DNA of 64,000 nucleotides, taken from positions 41,798,579-41,862,578 of the forward strand of contig CM069455.1 in NCBI GenBank assembly GCA_035610835.1. The letters run 5' to 3'. The position numbers and the translations under genes are program-made. Positions 12,701-22,485 of the stretch are shown here, piece after piece. The stretch comes from Ophiura sarsii (Eukaryota; Echinodermata; Ophiuroidea; Amphilepidida; Ophiuridae). The notes beneath the pieces were generated by a model. That model did no database searches. It saw nothing but the letters and a program-made list of their open reading frames with translations, and was not told the origin of the DNA. Each line of letters opens with the position of its first letter. Position 1 is the stretch's first letter.

Positions 12701-12866
12701 TACGAAAACCGCTACACCCGAGAACCGCTCTAGTTGATTCATCTTTGATTGCATAACATCAAAAGATACCTTCTCCAGCATAATGTTCGTTTAACCCTGG
12801 GCAGTCTCAACTTTCAGGGATAAGGAAGTAGAGTCGAGGTCTAATAGTAATATTATCTGGCCGGGG
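9800..12866. other. Long unassigned AT-rich stretch
   Basis: No convincing gene. Visible items are a 17-bp direct repeat (TTTAATGGTCCCCTCGGG at about 10304 and 10321), paired GGGGGTCAAAAAGTTT boxes with a G13 run near 10480-10545, a C20 run at about 11633, two similar TTCCAGGAA blocks near 11540 and 11722, and about five 18-bp repeats (GAAAACCGCCCCATAC-like) at 12655-12730. The 114-codon frame at 10680 has no recognisable domain. Confidence 0.4.
12655..12730. repeat. Short tandem array, ~18-bp unit (AACCGCCCCATA-like)
   Basis: About four to five imperfect head-to-tail copies of an ~18-bp unit of the form GAAAACCGCCCCATAC, with base changes in each copy. It is non-coding, and the array is too short and imperfect to assign a family. 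Confidence 0.6.
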
Positions 12867-12869
12867 TAA

Positions 12870-13285
12870 GGGAGCAGTTCCATTTGTACGCGATAAAAAT
12901 TGCGAGAATATTCCGGGCCCCGATGAGTTTTTTATCAGGCCCCGATGAGATTTTTAGCGCGTACAGTTGCGAGTAGCAAAGGATTATTTATCGAGTAGCG
13001 TACTACCGCTTGTTTAAATATAACGAAAGATAAGTGGTCGGTATGTAAATAGAGCTTCGGGTTATTTATTCTAGTTGTAAGGTACAAATTCGGCATTTCA
13101 TGTTTTTAGAGATAATGTTATTGATGAAATTTATATTTTGGGAGCATACCCCAGGGTATGGCAGAGGCCTCGTATCGGGCCCCGATGTCTATTTTAGCGC
13201 GTATCAACTTGAAAAACATCGGGTCCAAAACATATCAGGCCCCGGTACAGTCGCATTTTTATCGCGTATAAATGGAACTGCTCCC
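12870..13285. mobile_element. PIF/Harbinger-type MITE, copy 2
   Basis: It has the same GGGAGCAGTTCCATTTGTAC ends as the element at 1367, with a 3-bp duplication TAA at 12867-12869 and 13286-13288. It is 416 bp, shorter than copy 1 because it lacks copy 1's internal duplications and has a different short central segment. Outside that segment the two copies are nearly identical, which implies fairly recent shared ancestry. Non-coding. Confidence 0.85.
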
Positions 13286-13288
13286 TAA

Positions 13289-14026
13289 GTTTAATGTCAT
13301 TTTTATGATTCGGTTAATTATCTATTAAGAAAGTTGATCATATAGTGCTATAGCATTATTTGATTCATGGTTAGTGTAAATCAGTTAAGGTTCGGTTATT
13401 TTATCACAATTTGTGGTATAATTTAAAACTTTAGTGCTAATCTTTGTTAAAATCAGTTAATTAGAAACAGATGATTTGTTGTAAAAAGAAATGTGCGCGC
13501 ACGGTTTGTAAGACAAAGATGATGATTTAGCATGTTAATTGCAAAATGTTGATTCCAGATTATTGTATGCATTGTTTTGTGATAACAATCTCATTTTGAT
13601 TTCCCTGAGTTAGTTATTACCATGATCAAACTTAACCCTTTCAATGCGGCGGGCGACCACAGCCGCCCGTTCAAAACACGGGACCGGTAGGCGTCTGGAG
13701 TCGCCCAACGAGTCGGTAATCAAGGATCGAGATTGATCGGCCTTTACCGCCTGGCTGGTTGCGCATAATGATATAGAAACAAGATGACAACTCAGACAGT
13801 GCTATTCTTATGAGAAAAAATAAAACATTAGATACTTTAGATTGAAAAAAAAGGTCGAGATATTGCAGTTTTAAAATGTGGTTTTCTGCCAAAAGGAAAA
13901 TTGTGAATTTCCATACACGATCACGTACACAATAGAGTTATTAATTGATTGTATAGTAATTGAAGGGGGGAAATGTGTCGTACCGCCGGTATCGGCATAA
14001 TATATATGAATGTCGCCCGCATTATA
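13289..14026. other. Unassigned stretch
   Basis: No gene recognised. GGCGGGCGACCACAGCCGCCCG at about 13645 is a short GC-rich imperfect palindrome. GCGGGCGAC recurs inverted (GTCGCCCGC) near 14011, which may be remnants of another TIR pair around this segment. Confidence 0.35.
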
Positions 14027-14689
14027 CAGGATGGTTCAATAAAACGTTGACAGTTTTGTGAAGCCATTTTTTTTTAAAATTCTGTAGATTTAAAAAAAAA
14101 TCAATATTCATCAACTATATGATCTTGACCATCTATGCTGAAAATATCGTTACAAATAACCTTATGGTTGCAAAATAACAGCTATTTGAACAAAGTCTGT
14201 CCCATTTCAATCTTTCCACGGTACTGATTTCGCGACGTTACATTGAATACTGAATGATGAATTGCATGCAAGTAATCTAAGATTTGAGGATCCCGCCAGG
14301 TGAAACCAGTGTAATTGTTAACATCTTAACTATCTATTCAGGTGTGAAATAATACGTAATAATAATACCACGAGTGACCCTAATTAGAATTTTTGATTTT
14401 CATAGATTGGAAGTGTAATTGTCTATGCTCTATGCCTTAAAAGTGACGATGCCATTTAATGTTATCTTGCTGGTCATTTCCCGTAGACTTACCCGTGGAC
14501 AAAGAGATTTTGGAGAGATTCTCTTCAAATAGCTATCATTTTGCCGCCATAGCATTATTAACATTGAGATTTTCAGCATAGATGGCCAAGATGATATTTT
14601 TGAGGAATAGGTAAAGAATATAAACCAAATTCCACAATTTTGAAAAATATGGCTTTAAAAAACAGTCAACGTTTTATTGAACCACACTG
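14027..14689. mobile_element. Mariner-like TIR element with ~230-bp arms
   Basis: The left end CAGGATGGTTCAATAAAACG follows TA. The right end reads its inverse, ending GAACCACACTG at 14689. The arms (14027-14250 and about 14460-14689) are imperfect inverted copies sharing blocks such as CAGCATAGATGG and TCAAATAGCT. The right end is followed by G rather than TA, so a target duplication is not confirmed there. Non-coding. Confidence 0.65.
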
Positions 14690-14857
14690 GTTGTAACGTC
14701 GCGAAATAAGTACCCGTGAACAGAGTGAAATGGGACAGACATTGTTCAAATAGCTGTTATTTTGCAACCGTAAGGTTATTTGTAACGATATATTCAGCAT
14801 AGATGGTCAAGATCATATAATTGATGAATAATTTAAAAATATTTTTTTAAATCTACT
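14690..14857. repeat. Second right-arm copy of the preceding TIR element
   Basis: Directly after the right end lies another inverted copy of the left arm interior (14087-14245): GTAACGTCGCGAAATAAGTA, GAAATGGGACAGAC and TTTGTAACGATAT are all mirrored there. It is closer to the left arm than the first right arm is. One left arm is therefore followed by two right arms, suggesting nested insertion or unequal exchange. Confidence 0.6.
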
Positions 14858-16620
14858 GTTTTCTGATGATTTAATCATTTTACATACATTAGAATAAAAT
14901 ATTTGGACTTGTATTATTATTAACTAAATTATACGGATGATTTTCAAAAGAAAAATCAAATTTGACCAAAATTTGCATTTTTGAATGATTTTACCCCAAG
15001 GGATATCAAAAAGTGCCAAATTAAAAAAATACAACCAAAAAATTAAATGCTTATTTGTAGATTTGCCATCTTCATGTGAAACTTAAATTGAGTCAATTTC
15101 ATTAATACCAGACAAAATAATGAAATAAATTTATAAATCGGATAGAATGGCTACATAAAGTTGTTCGTTATTTCATTGAAATCTTGAGAAATAAGCATTT
15201 ATACACTATGCTGTCATTCTGGTGAACTGGGAGTGTCAAAGTATACTTAGGGTTATTCAAATCGTATTTTAGGTACCTTATCATGGAAAAACAGCACAAA
15301 TGACACATCATATGAAAGCTACACCTCTCGGGATTATTACCAAGGGTGGTGCACAGTTTACATAGGGGTGAATATATGAGTATTTGATCAGTTTCCATGG
15401 CAACGGAAAAGGAAATAACAAAGTTTTGAGAAATTACACACATCATTTAAATCAAGATGTGTGAGCATAATTATTTTAATTGCATGTTCTTTTGTTCTTT
15501 TTATTTTGGTAAATATGGTATGAGTGTTCAGAAATTGTGACATAATGTCCTATTTATTCTTATTGTGGTTACCATGGCAACGAGAATTCATGTTTTTACT
15601 AATTTTACCAGGACATTGTGGTTTTTGAAGTGGTTGGCTTTTGGAATATTTATTGGATTGTTCAGTATTTCATCTTTTAATGTTACTTATCAAATGAAAA
15701 ATTTTAGACTAATAAGTGCCAACATAAATCAAGTTTTACATGACAGAACATCTACAAATAAGCATTTCATTTTTTTCTTGGTATTTCTTTTTTAATTGGC
15801 ACTTTTTGATATCAATTGGGGTAAAGAATCATTCAAATATGCCAATTTTGGTCAAATTTGAATTTTCCAGTTTAAAACCATGTGTATAATTTAGTTAATA
15901 ATAATGAAAGTACACATATTTTATTCTAATGTATGTAAAATGATTAAATCTTCATAAAACAAGAATAATTCTGTTGTATTGACTAAAATTTGAATTTTGG
16001 TGCCATGCAAGGCTCAAGATAACAGTTTTTTACCAGGAGCTACTTTTTTCAAAAGTAGCGCCCGGGTCATGGGATTTATTGAGAACCGGGAGCTACTTTC
16101 AGTCTACCGGGAGCTAACCTTTTATTAAATCAACGTGGCAGCATTGTAAACTTGAAATGTGATGTTATGGGCAAGCTTCCCAATAGTCAACGGGCGCTGG
16201 TTTGGACAAAATATCAGCGCTCGGTTATTTATTTTTCAGCATTACCGGGCGCTATGGCAGAAGGACCGAGGGGTAAAAATCGCCCAGCGCCCGCTTATCT
16301 TGAGCCTTGGTGCCATGGTAACCAAAATGTTTAGACTAATGAAATAACTATTAGTAATATTATGTAAAAGACAATTTGAACTGTAATAGTAAAGGGTAAC
16401 TAAAATTGATTCGAATTTTTTCTTGATTTTCCCAAACACTGTTATTAAATTTTTAAGATTACCATGGAAACGGCCCTAAAACTTAGGCATGCCCCCACAT
16501 ATGACCTGTGCATAGCATAGAGTACGATTTCTGAACGACAGTTGTAGCTTTAATCTGATGTGTTATTTGTACTGTTTCTTCCACGGTCAGGTGGTCCAAA
16601 GGCAATTTGAACGTGAGTCA
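14858..16620. repeat. Two overlapping inverted-repeat pairs in order A-B-A'-B'
   Basis: Segment A (14858-15090) reappears inverted at about 15690-15955 (shared CTAATGTATGTAAAATGATT and the inverse of CAAATTTGACCAAA). Segment B (about 15265-15420) reappears inverted at about 16455-16600 (shared GTAGCTTT, GATGTGT and ATTTGT blocks, and a CCATGG box). A simple palindrome would be A-B-B'-A', so this is rearranged. A hAT-type MITE interrupts the right side. No coding sequence found. Confidence 0.55.
16008..16309. mobile_element. hAT-type MITE (8-bp target duplication)
   Basis: Perfect 15-bp terminal inverted repeats CAAGGCTCAAGATAA bound 302 bp flanked by GTGCCATG on both sides (16000-16007 and 16310-16317). 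An 8-bp duplication is the hAT hallmark. The interior has repeated GGGAGCTA and GGGCGCT boxes in mirrored form. Non-coding; the two ~60-codon frames over it are incidental. Confidence 0.85.
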
Positions 16621-17124
16621 TTACAATTTTTGGTCGAGATTTTAACACATTGGCATTACCCTGTAGAAAAGCTTATATCATGAGATATGAACAAGGTAAA
16701 AACCAAATTGTTGTGGTGAGCTACACAAATTTGAAACCAAATTCCTTTAATATTGTCTTTGCCTTTGACTCGATTGGTGTATTTACTGGATGAACAACAC
16801 TGTATTGAGCATTTTAGTCCATGAGCCTGCACCCACATTTTTGCTCATCGGTACCATGTTGAGGGAGTAAGGCTAACTTGGATTTTGGAAAGGTATTAAC
16901 CTCTAGTTTCAGAATATGGCTGATAGCAAATTCAAAGCGGTAGCTTTATTTGAGTTTTCAGCCATTTTCAAAATGGCCGCCAAAATGCCATCAAAAAGCA
17001 CATTAATACACTTATGATGAATGTTGGAAACTATGTTGGATGTAAATAACGCAGTCTTGTATGTATTAGACCACTAGACACTCATATCCAGAACTTTTGC
17101 TTTGTTAACACATCTAAATCCAAG

Positions 17125-17280
17125 ATGGCCGCCAAAATGGCCGCCAAAATGGCCGCCAAAATGGCCGCCAAAATGGCCGCCAAAATGGCCGCCAAAATGG
17201 CCGCCAAAATGGCCGCCAAAATGGCCGCCAAAATGGCCGCCAAAATGGCCGCCAAAATGGCCGCCAAAATGGCCGCCAAA
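17125..17280. repeat. 12-bp minisatellite (ATGGCCGCCAAA)x13
   Basis: Thirteen perfect copies of ATGGCCGCCAAA lie in the left arm of the foldback. The mirrored place in the right arm (about 20990-21015) has only one or two units, so the array expanded after the arms formed. Because 12 is divisible by 3 and the unit has no stop, frames stay open on both strands (MAAK, WPPK, FGGH and so on); these are not genes. The unit contains a GCCGCCAT core like the YY1 binding motif (established motif, inferred relevance). Confidence 0.95.
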
Positions 17281-17941
17281 ATGGTAAAATTCCATATATT
17301 GGCATGTATAAACCAACATGTATGATCAGAGTATAGTTTTTACAATGGGATGTATGTGTTAGACCATTAGAAACTCATATCTAGTATTTTTGCTTGGTTC
17401 ACATACTTTAAAACCAAAATGGCCTCCAAATTGATGGCCAAAAATGATCAAAAGTGCTCAAAATTCCATAAAATAGCATATTATCAACCAAAATGCATGA
17501 TTAAAATATAAATTTAATGATGGGATGTATGTATTGGACTACAAGTAGCACATATACAGTATTCTTGCTTTGTTAACATAGTTAAACATCCAAAATGGCC
17601 CCCAAAATGGTCCCCGAAGTGGCTGCAAAAATTGTCAAAATTCCATAAAATAGCATAATGTCAACCTAAATGTATGATGAAAATATAGTTTTAATGATGG
17701 GATGTATGTATTAGACAACTAGTAACTCATATCTAGTATTTTTGCTTTGTTAACATGCTTAAAATCCAAAATGGCCCCCAAAATTTGTCCCAAAATGACT
17801 GAACAAATGGTTGTAATTCCATAAAATGGTGTAATATCACCCAAAATGTATGATGAAAGTATAGTTTTAACATTGGGGTGTATGTATTAGACCACTAGTA
17901 ACTCATATCCACTATATTTGCATTGAAATAACATACTTTAA

Positions 17942-18361
17942 GGGGGCTGTCAAGTGTCGTTGTATGAATTTGTCAAGCACTGTAACTTTCAAACTATTTA
18001 TGTGTTGTACATTTTGAGATATTTTATCCCAAAATTCACATTTTTAGTACATTTTGGTCAATAATTTCAAAACTAAAAATTTTAAAGGCAAAAAAAAAAA
18101 GTGTCCTAAATAATTGAATTAAGATGCTTTCTGTAAAATTTTAGAATTTTTTACCTAACATTTTTTTTGTTAGGTTGTTTGTAAAATTTAGGCAAAAAAG
18201 AGGCATTTTTGGGCAAAAATATAAAAATCACGATTTTTGATACGAAAAATGGATTCCCCGACTCATTTCATTCAAAAAAGTGTATACTTTTATGTACAAC
18301 ACATAAATAGTTTGAAAGTTACAGTGCTTGACAAATTCATACAACGACACTTGACAGCCCC
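17942..18361. mobile_element. TTAA-flanked MITE inside the foldback left arm
   Basis: Inverted termini of about 70 bp (GGGGGCTGTCAAGTGTCGTT...) are almost perfect and flanked by TTAA at 17938-17941 and 18362-18365. The mirrored position in the right arm (about 19650-19660, TAATGTATGTT) lacks the insert and acts as an internal empty site, consistent with TTAA duplication. It is 420 bp and non-coding. The duplication suggests piggyBac-type mobilisation. Confidence 0.85.
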
Positions 18362-18605
18362 TTAAAGCCCAGATGGCCACCAAAATTGGTCGCTGTAAAT
18401 GAAAAATAGTCTACATGAGTGTATGATAATCCAAAATAGATATTGTAAGAGTGTATATTACATCAAATTCACCAAATAGTATGTTCTAAACTACTATACT
18501 AAGCTATTGCTTTTATAAATAAGGCCCACATCTGTGACAATTTGGATTCCAATCACCTTCCAAAATGGCTAACAGAATAGTTTTAAGTTGCTGTTAAATG
18601 ACCTA

Positions 18606-18768
18606 AAACAATTGTTTTGTATTGTAAATGACCGGTACTATGTACAAACAATTGTTTTGTATAGTAAATGACCGGTACTATGTACAAACAATTGTTTTGT
18701 ATTGTAAGTGGCCGGTACTATGTACAAACAATTGTTTTGTATTGTCAATGACCGGTACTATATTATAC
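18606..18768. repeat. 40-bp tandem array, 4 copies
   Basis: Four copies of a 40-bp unit (CAATTGTTTTGTATTGTAAA then TGACCGGTACTATGTACAAA) start at 18609, 18649, 18689 and 18729. The mirrored right-arm region near 19390-19420 has a single diverged copy, so this is a second arm-specific expansion. Confidence 0.9.
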
Positions 18769-20107
18769 CAATACCCCCCAAATGTAATAGGACAGCATTC
18801 ACTACATGTTTATGATAACGCCTAGGTGCTGTAGATCTAGTATGAGTATTCTAAAATATCAAAGATGGCTGTAAAAGATTACAAAAAATGAAAAACAGTA
18901 TTGGTTTATTGTTAGTGTTACATTAGATATGACCAAATTATTATATCTACAGCTTTTAATCCATCCAGTAAACATATTTGTATATATATGTGACAAGGAT
19001 GATTGAACGGTATAGACAATGTCATGTTATTAAGATGGGCATTGAACATTTCATTAAAATTACCTCCATTTGGTCAAAATAATTACCTCGGGTGGCCAAC
19101 AATTGATACAAATATGGCCAGAATGAAAAAAATGGAGTCTATACCATTCAATCATACCTTGTCACCTACAGATACATTTACTGGGTGGATTAAAATCTAT
19201 AGATATAATCTTTTGGTCACTATCTAATGTAACACTAACAATAAATCTGATACTGTTTTTCAGTTATTTTTATATTTTGCAGCCATCTTGGATACTTTAA
19301 AATACTCAAACTAGATATACAGCCCCTAGGCTTTATCATAGACATATTGAATGCTGTCTTATTAGATGTTGGGGTATTAGTATTACATAAAATGGTCATT
19401 TAAACAAATATTTTAGGTCATTTAACATCAGCTTAACCATTCTGGAAGCCATTTTTGAAAGTGATACAGAACCAAAATTGTCACAGAGGTGGGTCTCATA
19501 TCTAAAAGCAATAGCTTAGCAGTTTTAGAACATACTATCTGGTGAATGTGATGTAATATACACTCTTACAATATCTATTGTGGATTATCATTTTCATTTA
19601 TGTAGACTGTTTTAACATTTACAGAGGCCATTTGGGTGGCCATCTTGGATTTAATGTATGTTATTACAATGCAAATATACTGGATATGAGTTACGATTGG
19701 ACTAATAAATACATCCCGATGTTAAAACTATACTTTCTTCATACGTTTTGGTTGATATTATACCATTTTATGGAATTTCGACAATTTGTTCAGTCATTTT
19801 GGGATCCACTTTGGTGGCCATTGTGGATTTTTAAGTATGTTAACAAAGCAGAAATACTAAATATGAGTTACTAGTGGTCTAATACATACATTTCATCCTT
19901 AAAATTATATTTACATCTTACATTTAGGTTGATATTATCCCATTTTATGGAATTTGACAATTTTTGCAGCCATTTCGGAATCCATTTTTGGGGCCATTTT
20001 GGCAGCCATTTTGGATTTTGAACTATGTTAACAAAGCATGAATACTTGATATGAGTTACTAGTGGTCTAACACATACATCCCATTGTTAAAATTATATTT
20101 TCATCAT

Positions 20108-20775
20108 GACACAAAACCTGTCACAGCCCGCAAAATGTGTCCCAATTTGTGTAGTGTCAGCCCCGCAAACTTTGTCCCACTTTGTGTAGTGTCAGCCCAC
20201 AAACTTTGTCCCACTTTGTGTAGTGTCAGCCCGCAAACTTTGTCCCACTTTGTGTAGTGTCAGCCCCGCAAACTTTGTCCCACTTTGTGTAGTGTCAGCC
20301 CACAAACTTTGTCCCACTTTGTGTAGTGTCAGCCCGCAAACTTTGTCCCACTTTGTGTAGTGTCAGGCTCAGCCCGCAAACTTTGTCCCACTTTGTGTGC
20401 AGCCCACAAAATGTGTCCCAGATTGTGTAGAGATAGTGTAGCTTATTGACTTTGCGTATAACATTGGTGGGTGGGACCAAAACCTATAAAAGGGCAGTAG
20501 TTTGTCAGGGAGATCATTATGATTGGAGCTCTTGACCATGGCACATCTATTCTGGTGGTAGCACTTGACCACTACATGGTAGCCTGTATATAGCCTGTAC
20601 ACAATATTCTGTAGATGTAGCTTTTGACATGCACACTTCGAGCCTACATGATTTAATAAGAATATGCAACTGTATTGAACGTGTATAACTTATATGCAAC
20701 TGTATTGAACGTGTATAACTTCGTCTAAATCGCAACAGTTGGTGGCATATATGGGATTATTTCATTGTCTAAATC
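20108..20775. other. Insertion in the foldback right arm, 34-bp tandem array plus unique sequence
   Basis: The monomer sequence breaks after TATATTTTCATCAT and resumes at GACATTATGCTATTTTATGG; the mirrored left-arm site (about 17650-17690) is continuous with only ~14 bp between. The insert holds a 34-bp tandem array (20124-20430) and then about 350 bp of unique sequence with a 29-bp duplication (TATGCAACTGTATTGAACGT, near 20663 and 20694). No terminal repeats recognised. Confidence 0.65.
20124..20430. repeat. 34/35-bp tandem array with a three-unit higher-order pattern
   Basis: Nine units of the form CAGCCCGCAAACTTTGTCCC followed by ACTTTGTGTAGTGT start at 20124, 20158, 20193, 20227, 20261, 20296, 20330, 20370 and 20400. 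The variants CAGCCCCGC, CAGCCCAC and CAGCCCGC recur in that order twice, giving a 103-bp higher-order period. There are no spacers, so it is not a CRISPR array. Confidence 0.9.
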
Positions 20776-21316
20776 TCGACATTATGCTATTTTATGGAAT
20801 TTTAACCACTTTTTACCATTTTTGGCCATTAATTAGGCGTCCATTTTAGTTTTAAAGAAGTTATCACAGCAAAAATACTAGATATGAGTTTCGGACGGTC
20901 TAACACATACATCTCATTGTTAAAACAATACTCTGATCATACACGTTGGTTTATATAATATGTCAATATATGGAATTTTACCATTTAGAGCGGCCATTTT
21001 GGCGGACATCTTGGATTTAGATGTGCTAACAAAGCAAAAGTTCTGGATATGAGTGTCTAGTGGTCGAATACACACAAGACTGCGTTATTTACATCCAATA
21101 GAGCTTCCAAAATTCATCATAAGTTTATTAGTGTGCCTTTTGTTTGCATTTTGGCGGCCATTTTGAAAATGGCTGATAATACACAGAAAGCTACCACTTT
21201 GAATTTGCTATCAACCATATTCTGGATCCAAGGATCCATACCAATACAAAAATCATTATTAGCCTTACTCCCTCGACATGGTACCGACCGGCCCGACCCT
21301 ATGGGCTCATGGACTA

Positions 21317-22485
21317 TTTCATATTTTTTTAATTAAAAATTTGGAAATTTGCCTCTTTCCTTTTAAATAAGTAAAATCGTTGAAAAAGTGCTATTTTGGT
21401 AAAATAAAGGATTTTATAATAGGTAACCATTTGTTTTAGTAATTAGTAACACTAAAAGATAAAATACTAAAATGCATTCAGAAATATAATAAACGACCAA
21501 ATCTGAAAATCTTAAATTTCTATTAAAAATAACCAAAAAAACAAGCTTTTTGGTTGCCTTGGTAATCAAAAGAACATGTATTTATCATTTACAGACAAAG
21601 TTAATATTCATAAGTTAAGATTCTGAAGGAAAAGGTACTTTGAAATGTTTTGTATTTATAAAAATTGATATTACAATGTATGTATATGATTTTTTGAAAT
21701 GCTATTAATTTATTTGATGATATAATTCATGTTGTGTATTTTTATGGTCAGGTATCAAAAATAATTGGCCAAATTTTGCTCCACTGTTAAGGATACTGTA
21801 TTACACAACAATTTTTTTTCGGAAAATGGGACTAATAATAACACAAATCAGTTTGGTACTGTGTATTTCATGTAAATAAAGTGATCTATCGACGAGCGAA
21901 ATGTTACAATTTTTTAAAAGTAAATTGATAAAGTGAGAAAAATAGTAAATAGTAAATGTGTGTCCATCCACTCTTTATTTTTATTATGATATATTTTCAG
22001 TTCGAGACTAAAACATTTTGCCGTATTTAACTTGGTCTATAAAAATAAATAACTGTTTTACATATCCTGATGAATTAAATTGGTAACAGCATAGGCCTAC
22101 ACTACACAGTACTGTAGTCAATGTAGAATAAAATCAATAGACTGTATCATAGTGAGTAATGGAAACACGTAGTTCAAGAGGAACCAAGTCATTTGAATAT
22201 CAAACCGTGGTTGCACGCTGATGCACTTCAATTGTTAGGCATACGTGACCATGAAATAATTAAATTTCAAAAAATGATAAGTCATTCTTTCTTCGAGAAG
22301 ACATAAGGTCATGTTTTTTATACTGGGTACAATTTGTGTTACATGTCCCTTTTTCCATAAATTAGGTTCCTTTTTCAGTTAATGCATTATATCTGAAAAG
22401 GTTTACATTTTAAGTTGGTAAAAGTATACATATTCTGAAAGCACATACTGTAACGGATGCAAATAGCATATAATCAAGTTGATTA
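21317..22485. other. Unassigned AT-rich stretch
   Basis: About 1.2 kb with no recognisable gene, RNA or repeat boundary. Open frames are short and lack family motifs. Confidence 0.4.

Larger units (their letters stand above)
16815..21316. mobile_element. 4.5-kb foldback element with tandem-repeat arms
   Basis: Bases from about 16815 (TAGTCCATGAGCC) to 19065 are mirrored from 19065 to about 21316 (GGCTCATGGACTA), giving two arms of about 2.2 kb that meet with almost no spacer. Each arm contains about five head-to-tail monomers of ~176 bp with the core TGTATGTATTAGACCACTAG and an AAAATGGCC box. Left-arm starts are near 17059, 17346, 17521, 17698 and 17874; inverted counterparts are near 19702, 19876, 20067, 20899 and 21065. 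No transposase is present. The architecture resembles Foldback/TU-type elements (inference). Confidence 0.75.

Noticed and set aside
17074..17325. Five overlapping frames of 61-81 codons with MAAK/WPPK/FGGH repeats
   Set aside because: They are by-products of a stop-free 12-bp minisatellite and not genes.
20124..20430. Evenly spaced 34-bp repeats resembling a CRISPR array
   Set aside because: Units are contiguous with no unique spacers, and the context is eukaryotic; it is a tandem repeat.
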